A stretch of DNA of 64,000 bases from Gordonia gummivorans (GTDB lineage Bacteria > Actinomycetota > Actinomycetes > Mycobacteriales > Mycobacteriaceae), in contig NZ_JAKWBF010000016.1 in the NCBI RefSeq assembly GCF_022513585.1, positions 48,176-112,175 on the forward strand, read 5' to 3'. The notes below the pieces were generated by a model. The model had not been told where the DNA came from and did not search any database. It was given only the letters and a program-made list of their open reading frames with translations. Made by a program: the position numbers and the translations under genes. Below are positions 53,381 through 61,913 of the stretch, one piece after another; position 1 is the first letter of the stretch; each line of letters starts with the position of its first letter.

Positions 53381-53857
53381 ATGTTCAGCAGCGTGGGTTG
53401 GGGAGAGATCGCGATCCTCATCGTGGCCGGGTTGATCATTCTCGGTCCCGAACGTCTGCCCGGCGCGGTGTCGTGGACGATGAAGTCGCTGCGTCAGGTT
53501 CGCGATTATGCGTCGGGCGCCACCAGCCAACTCAAAGAGGAACTCGGCCCCGATTTCGAGGATCTTCGCAAACCGCTCGCGGAACTCAACGAGCTGCGTG
53601 GCATGACGCCCCGCTCGATCGTCACCAAACATCTACTCGACGGAGACGACTCCGTCTTCCGAATGGCTTCGGAGGCAACGACTTTCGAGCGGGACGGCGA
53701 TACCCCGGCGATCAAGCCGGTCTCCAAACCCCTGCCTACCGACGCCCCGGGGGTGGATACGTCGAAGATCGACATCACGAAGTCGGGTCCCTCCGAGGCA
53801 GCACCCCGGCCGCGCAGCACGGAACGGCCGTCGGTCACCGACTGGGATGCCACCTGA
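53381..53857 (+). CDS. tatB: Sec-independent (Tat) translocase subunit TatB
   Basis: A 158-residue TatB: a short N-terminus, one membrane helix with the hallmark glutamate region ([20 protein letters not shown]), the hinge RLPGAV, an amphipathic helix ([18 protein letters not shown]) and an acidic/Pro-rich tail. TatB binds twin-arginine signal peptides with TatC. It is the last gene of the sigE operon, 9 bp after htrA. No tatC or tatA is in the window. The DyP-type peroxidase at the left end is the kind of protein Tat exports. Confidence 0.95.
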   Translation: MFSSVGWGEIAILIVAGLIILGPERLPGAVSWTMKSLRQVRDYASGATSQLKEELGPDFEDLRKPLAELNELRGMTPRSIVTKHLLDGDDSVFRMASEATTFERDGDTPAIKPVSKPLPTDAPGVDTSKIDITKSGPSEAAPRPRSTERPSVTDWDAT

Positions 53858-53873
53858 TCTGTCTGCGGCTTGG

Positions 53874-53950
53874 CGGACACACCCTGTGTCGAATCGGGTG
53901 ATCTGTGTGCTGCAGCAAACAGATTCTCCAACAGGACACAGGGTGTCCGG
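53874..53950. terminator. Large nested hairpin between convergent tatB and mrp
   Basis: CGGACACACCCTGTGTC (from 53874) pairs with GACACAGGGTGTCCG near the right end with a two-base bulge. Inner pairs are GAATC/GATTC and ATCTGT/ACAGAT around a CTGCAG centre. It is placed to stop both converging transcripts. Confidence 0.6.
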
Positions 53951-53966
53951 TCGCGACTCCCTGAGA

Positions 53967-55112
53967 TCAGCCGTGGCGGGTGGTGTCGATGCCCAGGCTC
54001 ATGCCCGCCAGGCCACGGCGCCGCACGGCGAGTTTGTCCGCGACGGCGCGCAACGCCGACCCCGACGGTGAGTCGGGCGCGGACAGGACGACGGGGACGC
54101 CGGCGTCGCCGCCCTCGCGCAGCGCCTGCTCCAGTGGGATCTGTCCGAGCAGTTCCACCGGCGCGCCCACTGCTCGTGTGAGCCGCTGCGCCACCTGCTC
54201 GCCGCCACCGGATCCGAACGGCTCCATCCGGGTGCCATCCGGCAGTTCGAGCCACGACATGTTCTCGACGACGCCCAGGATCTTCTGGCGGGTCTGCAGC
54301 GCGATGGCGCCGGCCCGTTCGGCAACCTCGGCCGCCGCCTGCTGCGGGGTCGTCACCACCAGGATCTCCGCCCCCGGGATCAGCTGTGCGATGGAGATGG
54401 CGACGTCGCCGGTGCCGGGCGGCAGGTCGAGCAGCAGAACGTCGAGATCGCCCCAGTAGACGTCGGCGAGGAATTGCTGCAGCGCACGGTGCAGCATCGG
54501 CCCACGCCACGTCACCGGAGTGTTCCCGTCGGTGAACTGTCCGATGGAGATGAACCGAACGTCGTGGCTGATCGGCGGCATGATCATCTTCTCGACCTGC
54601 GTCGGCTTGGCGTCGCTGCCGAGCATCCGCGGGACCGAGTGGCCGTAGATGTCCGCGTCGAGCACACCGACCGAGAGGCCTCGTGCCGCGAGTGCGGTGG
54701 CCAGGTTGACGGTCACACTCGACTTACCAACACCGCCCTTGCCCGACGCGACCGCATAGACCCGCGTCAGCGACCCGGGCTGGGCGAAGGGGATCACGGG
54801 TTCGGACTTGTCGCCACGCAGCTTCTTGCGCAGTTCGGTGCGCTGCTCGTCGTTCATCACGTCGAGGCCAACGCGCACCGTGCCGACACCGGGGACGTCG
54901 GCGACCGCGTGCTCGACCCGCTCGGCGATCTCGTTGCGCATCGGACACCCGGAGGTCGTGAGGTAGACCGCCACGTCGACACTCGCGTCGTCGTTGATCG
55001 AGACCGACTTGACCATTCCCAGGTCGGTGATGGGTTTGCCGATCTCCGGGTCGCGGACCTTGCTGAGGGCGGCGCGAACCGAGGATTCCGTTGGTGCGAC
55101 TCCGGTTGTCAT
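53967..55112 (-). CDS. mrp: Mrp/ApbC (NBP35-like) iron-sulfur cluster carrier ATPase
   Basis: A 381-residue protein. An N-terminal MIP18-like (DUF59) domain occupies 1-100 (VRDPEIGKPITDLGMV and LTTSGCPMRNEI). A P-loop ATPase follows with the deviant Walker A YAVASGKGGVGKSSVTVN and Walker B VLLLDLPPGTGDVAIS. The usual C-terminal CxxC of many ApbC proteins is not obvious, as in some actinobacterial members. It carries or loads Fe-S clusters. The start is ATG 55112. It corresponds to Rv1229c by position. Confidence 0.93.
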   Translation of the reverse strand: MTTGVAPTESSVRAALSKVRDPEIGKPITDLGMVKSVSINDDASVDVAVYLTTSGCPMRNEIAERVEHAVADVPGVGTVRVGLDVMNDEQRTELRKKLRGDKSEPVIPFAQPGSLTRVYAVASGKGGVGKSSVTVNLATALAARGLSVGVLDADIYGHSVPRMLGSDAKPTQVEKMIMPPISHDVRFISIGQFTDGNTPVTWRGPMLHRALQQFLADVYWGDLDVLLLDLPPGTGDVAISIAQLIPGAEILVVTTPQQAAAEVAERAGAIALQTRQKILGVVENMSWLELPDGTRMEPFGSGGGEQVAQRLTRAVGAPVELLGQIPLEQALREGGDAGVPVVLSAPDSPSGSALRAVADKLAVRRRGLAGMSLGIDTTRHG

Positions 55113-55147
55113 CAGCGCCAGTTTACCGGCGGCATCCGACGTGGGAT

Positions 55148-56254
55148 TCAGCGCACCGGTACCGGCGTGGAACGCCCAGCGGACGGGTTCGCCGGCCGTG
55201 CGCCCGGATTGGGCGCCGTCCGCTTGGGGCTCGTGCGCGGCTGGCCGGGCAGTGGCGGCAAGGTGATGTCGGGCAGGCAGATCACCACACAGGGCTTGGT
55301 GGTCGTGGTGGTGCTCGACGACGAGGACGAATTCGACTTCGAACCGCTCTTGGAGGAGGACGGCTTGGATGGCTTCGACGACGACTTCTTGGAGGACGAC
55401 GCCGCGTGCTTCGGTTCCGGGATCGGATTGGTCGGCATAACGCCCGTCGCATACGCCCCCGCCCAGGACAACACATTGGCCACGTACTCCATCGAGTGGT
55501 TGTAGCGCAGCACCGCGGCGACTTTGTTGCTGTCGTTCATGATGTCGGAGACGCCCGCGCACAGATAGCGTCCGGCCGAGTAGGTCGCGTCGAAGACGTT
55601 GTTGGGGTCGGCCTTTCCGTCGCCGTTGGCGTCGGAGCCCCAACTCGCCCAGGTGCTCGGGATGAACTGCATCGGCCCCATGGCGCGGTCGTGCGCAGAA
55701 TCGCCGTCGATCCGGCCGCCGTCGGTGTCGTGGATGACGGCGTTGCCGGCCAGTGAACCGTCGAGCACGGGACCGGCGATCGGGTTGATGGTGGTGCCGT
55801 ACTGGTCGACCGACCCGTTGCTCGCGTGGTTGGACTCGATGCGTCCGATGCCGGCCAGCAGGAACCATGGCAGCTTGCACTGCGGGGACTCGGCTCCGAG
55901 TCGATTTGCGGCGAGTTTGTAGGCCTGCAGGACGACGCCCGGGATACCGAGCGGACCGCTGGGCAGGTCGGTGGCGATCCGCAACTGCGGTGTCAGCGCA
56001 GCCGCTGCCTTGGGTGGTGGCGGAGCGAAACCGAGCACGGTGACCGGCTCGGACGCGACTACCGCGGCGACCACCACGGGTGTCTGTTCTTCGGCAGCGA
56101 CAGCGGTCACGCCGCCATGCGCACTCGAGGTGGCGGTGCCGAGCACCATCGCACCCACCAGCACGCTGCCGGTGGCGACGCCGATGGCCCGCCGGGGTAC
56201 CCGCAGCGGGCGACGCGGGCCCTGGGCACGTCTGAAGAGGTCACCTGGCCTCAT
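55148..56254 (-). CDS. Secreted/membrane-anchored lytic transglycosylase (SLT domain)
   Basis: A 368-residue protein with a basic N-terminus and a membrane/signal helix (AIGVATGSVLVGAMVLGTA). An SLT fold starts at about residue 140: LLAGIGRIESNHASNG carries the catalytic glutamate, and AMGPMQFIPSTWASWG is the signature. The next segment SDANGDGKADPNNVFDA is also typical. The C-terminus is a low-complexity Ser/Lys/Thr then Pro-rich tail. It cleaves peptidoglycan glycan strands. The start used is the ATG giving MRPGDLF; a GTG 48 bp upstream is possible. It is 35 bp upstream of mrp on the same strand and corresponds to Rv1230c. Confidence 0.88.
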   Translation of the reverse strand: MRPGDLFRRAQGPRRPLRVPRRAIGVATGSVLVGAMVLGTATSSAHGGVTAVAAEEQTPVVVAAVVASEPVTVLGFAPPPPKAAAALTPQLRIATDLPSGPLGIPGVVLQAYKLAANRLGAESPQCKLPWFLLAGIGRIESNHASNGSVDQYGTTINPIAGPVLDGSLAGNAVIHDTDGGRIDGDSAHDRAMGPMQFIPSTWASWGSDANGDGKADPNNVFDATYSAGRYLCAGVSDIMNDSNKVAAVLRYNHSMEYVANVLSWAGAYATGVMPTNPIPEPKHAASSSKKSSSKPSKPSSSKSGSKSNSSSSSSTTTTTKPCVVICLPDITLPPLPGQPRTSPKRTAPNPGARPANPSAGRSTPVPVR

Positions 56255-56517
56255 CGCTTGCCACCCGCCATATCGGCCCCATCCACGATGCCGATCCCGC
56301 ACGCTTGTGCAGACTCGCTCACGTCAGCTCCGTTGCTCGCACACATCACTCAATTCGCCCCCGACAGCGCATGGGAAAAACGTTGCGGGTCGCGATGCCG
56401 AACACGGACGGGCGACCCGAATCTGTGACCCACCATACATATGGGTCGCACGACCCAATGCAGGAACCGTCGCTTTGTGTGCTCACCTGCAGATGATCGG
56501 TCCTTGGACCTCGGAAG

Positions 56518-57045
56518 TTACTCAGACCGCCTTCTGGTGCGATCCGCCTTCGCCGAATCGTCGTCGCCGGCCGCGGTGATGCGTTCGGTCAGCTCGTCGA
56601 GCAGGTCGTCGAGTTCCTTGCGCAGGTAATCGCGGGAGACGGTGTCACCGACGGCAAGTCGGACCGCGGCGAGTTCGCGTGCCAGGAACTCGGTGTCGGC
56701 CTTGGTTTGGGCGGCGCGGCTGCGGTCCTCGTCGAGCGCGATCCGGTCGCGATTCTCCTGCCGGTTCTGGGCCAGCAGAATCAGCGGGGCGGCGTACGCG
56801 GCCTGGGTGGAGAAGGCCAGGTTGAGCAGGATGAACGGGTACGGGTCCCACCGGATGGAAACCGCGATCAGATTCAGCGCCACCCACACGATGACGATGA
56901 CGGTCTGGATCGCCAGATACCGGCCGGTGCCGAGGAAGCGGGCGATGCGCTCGGCATAGCTGCCGACGATGTCGGAGTCGAGGTTGAACGAGATCCCTCG
57001 ACGCGTGCTCGGCTGATCCAGTTTGCGCCCGGACTGCTCGCTCAT
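56518..57045 (-). CDS. DUF1003 membrane protein
   Basis: A 175-residue protein. Two membrane helices (AIQTVIVIVWVALNLIAV and PFILLNLAFSTQAAYAAPLI) are joined by the DUF1003 hallmark WDPYPFILLNLAFS. A charged helical, probably coiled-coil, C-terminal half follows (QNRQENRDRIALDEDRSRA onward). The ATG overlaps the stop of the MgtE-like gene (ATGA), so the two are made together. It corresponds to Rv1231c. The function of the family is unknown; a tie to magnesium homeostasis is inferred from coupling. Confidence 0.88.
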   Translation of the reverse strand: MSEQSGRKLDQPSTRRGISFNLDSDIVGSYAERIARFLGTGRYLAIQTVIVIVWVALNLIAVSIRWDPYPFILLNLAFSTQAAYAAPLILLAQNRQENRDRIALDEDRSRAAQTKADTEFLARELAAVRLAVGDTVSRDYLRKELDDLLDELTERITAAGDDDSAKADRTRRRSE

Positions 57046-58367
57046 GAGCGGCCCACTCCGGGTACGTGGGTGCCCAGCCCGACGGTCGGGGTCTCATCGT
57101 CGTCGGGCTCGTTCTCGCGCCAGTCGCGGGGGAGGATCTCGTCGAGCAGGTCGTCGACGCTGACGGCGCCGAGCAGATGGCGCTGTTCGTCGACGACCGG
57201 CCCGCAGACCAGGTTGTACGTCGCGAAGTACCGAGTCACGGTCTCGAGGGAGTCCTCGGGCCGCAGGTTGGCCAGGTCGGTGTCGAGGATGCCGCCGACG
57301 ATGTTGGCCGGGGGCTCACGCAGCAGCGCCTGCAGGTGCACGCAGCCGAGGTACTTGCCCGTCGGTGTGGCGGTGGGCGGTCGGACCACGAACACGATGC
57401 TCGCAGCGGCCGGGGTGAGGTCCGGATTACGGACGCGGGCCAATGCCTCGGCGATGGTGGTCGACGCGGTCACGACGATGGGCTCCGACGTCATGATGCC
57501 GCCGGCGGTGTCGGGGGAATGCAGCAGCAGTCGACGCACCGGTTCGGATTCCTGCGGGTCCATCTCCTCGAGCAGGGCCTCGGCCTCGGTGTTGGGCAGC
57601 TCGCCGAGGAGGTCGGCGGCGTCGTCGGGATCCATGGCCTCGAGGATGTCGACGGCCCTCGCGCGATCGAGGTGGGCGAGGACGTCGGTTTGGTCGTCGG
57701 GCGGCAGTTCCTGCAGCACGTCGGCGACGCGTTCGTCGTCGAGGGCCGCGACGATCTCGTCGCGCCGTTTCGCCGGTAGCTCACGCAGGGCGTTGGCAAC
57801 GTCGGCGGCGCGCATGCCCTCGAACTGGAGCAGGACCTGAGCCACTCCCTGGCCGGGCAGGTTCAGTGCGCTCTGGGTCAGCCCGCTGACATGCGACCAC
57901 TCCACGACGTGTGTTTCACCGCGGCGCCGCAAGCCACGACGACCACCCCGGATGGCGACGCGCGACACGACCCAGTCGCGGGTCCGAGTCTGCTCGATGC
58001 CGAGATCGATGACGTTCACCTCGGCGTCGGCGAGTTCGGGTAGGTCGGGATCGTTCACCTTGACGTGACTGTCCAGGATCTGACTGATCGCGAGGGCCTC
58101 GCCGGGGCGCAGATGCAGGCGTCTGAGACTGACATTGCCGGTGTTCAGGGTCACCGCTTGGGGGTCGATCGAGGTGACGCGCAGCATCGGAACGAAAATT
58201 CTTCGGCGAGTGGTCAATTCGACCGCGAGGCCGAGCGCGCGAGGTTGTTGGCCGACGAGTCGGACGCTCACCACCACGTCGCGGACGCGACCGATGGATT
58301 CACCATCAGGACCAAGGACGGCCAATCCGACTAATCTGGCCACGAACACCTTGCTCACCGACGCCAT
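57042..58367 (-). CDS. MgtE-like cytosolic protein: PRC-barrel + MgtE N domain + CBS pair, no channel
   Basis: A 441-residue protein. Residues 1-160 look like two PRC-barrel-type units (FVARLVGLAVLGPDGESIGR). MgtE intracellular repeats follow at about 200-300 (LRELPAKRRDEIVAALDDER, then LPPDDQTDVLAHLDRARA). A CBS-domain pair lies at about 310-425 (IMTSEPIVVTASTTIAEAL). The five-helix Mg2+ channel of true MgtE is absent. The start is ATG 58367 (MASVSKVFVARL). It corresponds to Rv1232c and is coupled to the DUF1003 membrane protein, which may supply the membrane part of a complex. Mg2+ or nucleotide sensing is inferred from the domains. Confidence 0.88.
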   Translation of the reverse strand: MASVSKVFVARLVGLAVLGPDGESIGRVRDVVVSVRLVGQQPRALGLAVELTTRRRIFVPMLRVTSIDPQAVTLNTGNVSLRRLHLRPGEALAISQILDSHVKVNDPDLPELADAEVNVIDLGIEQTRTRDWVVSRVAIRGGRRGLRRRGETHVVEWSHVSGLTQSALNLPGQGVAQVLLQFEGMRAADVANALRELPAKRRDEIVAALDDERVADVLQELPPDDQTDVLAHLDRARAVDILEAMDPDDAADLLGELPNTEAEALLEEMDPQESEPVRRLLLHSPDTAGGIMTSEPIVVTASTTIAEALARVRNPDLTPAAASIVFVVRPPTATPTGKYLGCVHLQALLREPPANIVGGILDTDLANLRPEDSLETVTRYFATYNLVCGPVVDEQRHLLGAVSVDDLLDEILPRDWRENEPDDDETPTVGLGTHVPGVGRS

Positions 58368-58469
58368 GGGAGTAAGGGTAGTGGTAACGGCGCCGCGTGC
58401 GGTGTCGCCGACCGTCGTGTTGGGGATGTCGCGCGCCACACGTACAGGTGCGATCCAGAGGAGCCCGAC

Positions 58470-58958
58470 ATGACCAATCCGATGCGACCCGGCCAACAGA
58501 CACCGGGCCTGCCGACTCCGCCCAAGGGCTGGCCGATCGGTTCCTACGCCACCTATGCCGAGGCTCAGCGCGCCGTCGACTACCTGTCCGACGAGCACTT
58601 CACCGTGCAGGACGTGACGATCGTCGGCGTCGACCTCATGCAGGTCGAGCGCGTGATCGGTCGGCTCACCTGGGGCAAGGTGATCGGTGGCGGCGTGGTG
58701 TCCGGAGCGTGGTTGGGCTTCTTCTTCGGTCTGCTGGTGTCGTTGGTGTTCACCGGCTCACCGTTTGTCCCGATCCTGGTGGGCATCGTCGGTGGCATCA
58801 TTTTCGGCCTGATCTCGGCCACCATCCCGTACGCGGCGACCCGGGGTCAGCGCGATTTCGCGTCGACCATGCAGCTCGTCGCCGGACGATACGACGTGCT
58901 GTGCGACCCGAAGAGCGCGGAGAAGGCCCGCGACATGCTCGCCCGACTGGCGGTCTGA
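58470..58958 (+). CDS. General-stress-protein-like membrane protein (Rv1234-type)
   Basis: A 162-residue protein. The N-terminal domain GSYATYAEAQRAVDYLSDEHF and VQDVTIVGVDLMQVERVIG resembles the general stress protein 17M-like fold. A Gly-rich double membrane segment follows (KVIGGGVVSGAWLGFFFGLL and ILVGIVGGIIFGLISATIPY). The C-terminus returns to the first fold (ASTMQLVAGRYDVLCDP). The start is ATG 58470. It sits upstream of lpqY, as Rv1234 does. Function is unknown. Confidence 0.85.
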   Translation: MTNPMRPGQQTPGLPTPPKGWPIGSYATYAEAQRAVDYLSDEHFTVQDVTIVGVDLMQVERVIGRLTWGKVIGGGVVSGAWLGFFFGLLVSLVFTGSPFVPILVGIVGGIIFGLISATIPYAATRGQRDFASTMQLVAGRYDVLCDPKSAEKARDMLARLAV

Positions 58959-59062
58959 GGACCCTCGAGGGGTTATCCGAGTCCGATGCTGCGCGGACGC
59001 TGCCGAGCAGGACACGACCCGATCACAATCGGCGACGATGTGGCACGTCCATGCCGAATGTG

Positions 59063-59090
59063 TTGCATGTCACGAATCTTGCCGTATAGC
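59063..59090 (+). promoter_or_regulatory. Predicted promoter for lpqY-sugABC
   Basis: TTGCAT (59063-59068) and TATAGC (59085-59090) are 16 bases apart, a fair vegetative-type promoter in a 301-bp gap that otherwise contains no gene. It would give a 5' leader of about 160 bases containing two hairpins. A small palindrome CCCTCGAGGG at 58961-58970 lies at the upstream end of the gap. Confidence 0.4.
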
Positions 59091-59218
59091 GTAGCCCTCC
59101 AGACGCTCACGGTGCGGTCACGTCGTGCTGCACCGCGTACGACATCGAGGAGGCTCCGTGCGGAGTTCGGTCAGCGCTGGTGGTACGAGTCGTCGGGGAT
59201 CCCCAACTGAACAGGCAG

Positions 59219-59251
59219 GCCCACCAAGACAGGTGGGCGCGACTGAGTCGC
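59219..59251 (+). other. Two tandem hairpins just before the lpqY start
   Basis: GCCCACC/GGTGGGC (59219-59238, 6-base loop) is followed directly by GCGACT/AGTCGC (59239-59251, 1-base loop). They end 8 bases before the lpqY ATG and so cover the place for a ribosome binding site. A role in translation control is inferred. Confidence 0.5.
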
Positions 59252-59259
59252 GAAAGTCG

Positions 59260-60693
59260 ATGGGAACCAAACGAATAGGGCGCAAGGCCACCGTCGCGGT
59301 CGCAGCACTCGCGGCGGCTCTGCCGATCATCAGCGCGTGCGGGGACAGCTACTCACCCGGGGTCATCAACTTCTATTCGCCCGCCGACGGTGCGTCGACC
59401 TTCGCCAAGATCGGTGACCGGTGTTCCTCGGAGTCCGGCGGCGAGTACAAGGTGGTCACCACCGTCCTGCCGAAAAACGCCGACGACCAGCGACTTCAGT
59501 TGGCCCGACGTCTGGCCGGCAACGACAAGGGTCTCGATCTGATGTCCATGGACGTCGTCTGGACCGCGGAGTTCGCCGATGCGGGTTGGGTGGTGGCGGT
59601 TCCCGACCAGGTGGCCGCCGAAGTCACCGCGCGCACCCTCGGGGGTCCGCTGGAAACCGCGACCTGGCGCAAGAAAGACGAAGATCGCGAACGTCTCTTC
59701 GCGATCCCGATGTCGACCAACACCCAGTTGCTGTGGTACCGCAAGGATGTCCTCAAGACGATCGGCGCGAGAGGTCCGGCCAAGAACTGGGAGGGGATGC
59801 TCGTCGACGCCCAGAAGAGCCTTGCGGACGGCGGACCGTCGTACATCATGGTGCAGGGCAAGCAGTATGAGGGCCTGATGGTCTGGTTCAATTCGGTGCT
59901 CGTGAGCGCCGGCGGCCAGGTCGTCGATCCGGAGAACCCCGACAAGGTCACGCTGGTCGACACCCCAGAGCATCGGGCCGCCACCGTGCGCGCGCTGCAG
60001 ATCATGAAGTCCATCGCCACGGCACCGGGCGCCGATCCATCCCTCACCAACTCCGACGAGGGGTCCTCGCGTACCGGAATGGAGAAGGGGCAGGCCATCT
60101 ATCAGGTGAACTGGCCGTTCGTCTTCTCGGGGATGGCGACGAATGCGGCGGCCGGGTCGGTCGATTTCCTGCCGGACGTGAAGAAGTACGCGGACCTGTT
60201 CGACGCCGACGGGCCGAAGGAGGACACCACCGACGAGCAACTGGCCCCGGTGAATGCCGAGGTACGTAAGGTCTTCGACTTCGCCCAGTACCCGGGGGTC
60301 GGCGACCGGCCGTCGCGAACCACCTTGGGCGGATTCAACATCGCGGTCGCCAGCACGTCTGCGCAACAGGATCTTGCGTTCAAGGCCGCCCAGTGCATCA
60401 CCTCGGCGGAATCGCAACGGCAGTTCGCGCTCGAAGCCGGACCGCCGCCGGTGATCGGGGCGCTCTACTCCGATCCCGAGTTCCGGGCCGCCTATCCGAT
60501 GGCCGACGACGTGAAGGAGCAGCTGGAGGCCAATCGCGCTGCAGTCCGGCCCAAGTCTCCTGTTTACCAATCCATTTCGACGCTGGTCACGGCCAAGTTG
60601 AGTCCGGTCGGGCAGTGGGACCCGGAGACGATGGCCGACGAACTCGCTGATGCGGTGCAGAAAGCGATCAACGGGGAGGGGCTGATCCCGTGA
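59260..60693 (+). CDS. lpqY: Trehalose ABC transporter substrate-binding lipoprotein (LpqY)
   Basis: A 477-residue lipoprotein: signal peptide ending PIISAC with Cys27 as lipid anchor, then a family-1 sugar-binding protein (VINFYSPADG, LSTNTQLLWYRK-like MSTNTQLLWYRKDVL, and VNWPFVFSG). In mycobacteria LpqY-SugABC recycles trehalose released when trehalose monomycolate is used to build the mycomembrane. The start is ATG 59260. The stop overlaps the sugA start in GTGA. Gene order with sugA, sugB and sugC is conserved. Confidence 0.94.
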   Translation: MGTKRIGRKATVAVAALAAALPIISACGDSYSPGVINFYSPADGASTFAKIGDRCSSESGGEYKVVTTVLPKNADDQRLQLARRLAGNDKGLDLMSMDVVWTAEFADAGWVVAVPDQVAAEVTARTLGGPLETATWRKKDEDRERLFAIPMSTNTQLLWYRKDVLKTIGARGPAKNWEGMLVDAQKSLADGGPSYIMVQGKQYEGLMVWFNSVLVSAGGQVVDPENPDKVTLVDTPEHRAATVRALQIMKSIATAPGADPSLTNSDEGSSRTGMEKGQAIYQVNWPFVFSGMATNAAAGSVDFLPDVKKYADLFDADGPKEDTTDEQLAPVNAEVRKVFDFAQYPGVGDRPSRTTLGGFNIAVASTSAQQDLAFKAAQCITSAESQRQFALEAGPPPVIGALYSDPEFRAAYPMADDVKEQLEANRAAVRPKSPVYQSISTLVTAKLSPVGQWDPETMADELADAVQKAINGEGLIP

Positions 60694-61910
60694 CAACCGG
60701 AGACCACGAACCAGGCAGCGTCAACGAACCAGGCGCCGGTGACACCGGTGACGATTCCCGGCCACGCGCCGGGCGGCACGCACTGCCCGACGACGCTCCG
60801 CCGGCGACCGGCGGAATTCCGTTGCGCAAGGACGAGTCCGGCACTCCTCCAGTGCACTCGGACATCTGGACCCCGCCGGCGTCCGCCGGGCATGCCGAAC
60901 CGCAGAATGCCGACACCGTCGCGTCGCCGACGGTTGCCTCACCGGCAGCTGCGGTCCCCGCATCGGCCGCCACCACCGCTGTCGCCGAACGGACCGCCAC
61001 ACCGGAAACCCCGAGTGCCGGAGGCAAGATCAGCGAGGGCAAGTCCGCGGAGCGCCGGCTGGCCTTCTGGCTGGTCGCGCCCGCGGCGATCATGATGCTG
61101 CTCGTCACGGGATATCCGATCCTCTACGCGGTCTGGCTCTCGTTGAACAAGGCGAGCTTGTCGGCGCCGGGTGAGCGGGAGTTCGTCTGGTTCAGCAACT
61201 ACGTCACGGTGCTGACCGACAGTTATTGGTGGACGGCGTTCTCGGTGACGCTCGGGATCACGATCGTGTCGGTGGCCATCGAACTGGTTCTGGGTATGGC
61301 GATCGCACTTGTCATGCACCGCACCATCTTCGGTAGGGGCACTATTCGCACGGTTGTGTTGATCCCGTACGGCATCGTCACCGTCGCGGCGGCGTTCTCG
61401 TGGTACTACGCCTGGACCCCGGACACCGGATACCTGGCCAACTTGCTGCCCGACGGGACCGCCCCGCTCACCGAGCAATGGCCGTCCCTGGCGATCATCG
61501 TGCTGGCCGAGGTCTGGAAGACGACGCCGTTCATGGCGCTATTGCTTCTTGCGGGCCTGGCGCTGGTACCCGACGACCTGCTCAAGGCTGCGCAAGTCGA
61601 CGGTGCAGGTGCGTGGACGAGGCTGTGGCGCATCATCATTCCGCTGATGAAGCCGGCCATCCTGGTGGCGTTGCTGTTCCGCACGCTCGACGCATTCCGC
61701 ATCTTCGACAACATCTACGTGTTGACCAGCGGATCGAACAACACCTACTCGGTGTCGATCCTCGGTTACGACAACCTGTTCGGGGCGTTCAACCTCGGTG
61801 TGGGCTCGGCGATCTCGATCCTCATCTTCGTCTGCGTCGCGATCATCGCGTTCATCTTCATCAAGGGATTCGGCACCGCCGCCCCGGGTAGCGACGAGGA
61901 GGGGAGGTAG
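60690..61910 (+). CDS. sugA: Trehalose ABC transporter permease SugA, with long N-terminal extension
   Basis: A 406-residue MalF-type permease with six membrane helices from about residue 124 (LAFWLVAPAAIMMLLVTGYP). The EAA loop reads DLLKAAQVDGAGAWTRLWRI before the late helices. The first 120 residues are an Ala/Pro/Thr-rich acidic region with no fold visible; SugA of M. tuberculosis is about 307 residues, so this is an extension of roughly 100. The start is GTG 60690, coupled to lpqY (GTGA). No alternative start was needed to keep the operon spacing. Confidence 0.93.
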   Translation: MTTGDHEPGSVNEPGAGDTGDDSRPRAGRHALPDDAPPATGGIPLRKDESGTPPVHSDIWTPPASAGHAEPQNADTVASPTVASPAAAVPASAATTAVAERTATPETPSAGGKISEGKSAERRLAFWLVAPAAIMMLLVTGYPILYAVWLSLNKASLSAPGEREFVWFSNYVTVLTDSYWWTAFSVTLGITIVSVAIELVLGMAIALVMHRTIFGRGTIRTVVLIPYGIVTVAAAFSWYYAWTPDTGYLANLLPDGTAPLTEQWPSLAIIVLAEVWKTTPFMALLLLAGLALVPDDLLKAAQVDGAGAWTRLWRIIIPLMKPAILVALLFRTLDAFRIFDNIYVLTSGSNNTYSVSILGYDNLFGAFNLGVGSAISILIFVCVAIIAFIFIKGFGTAAPGSDEEGR

Positions 61911-61913
61911 TTC

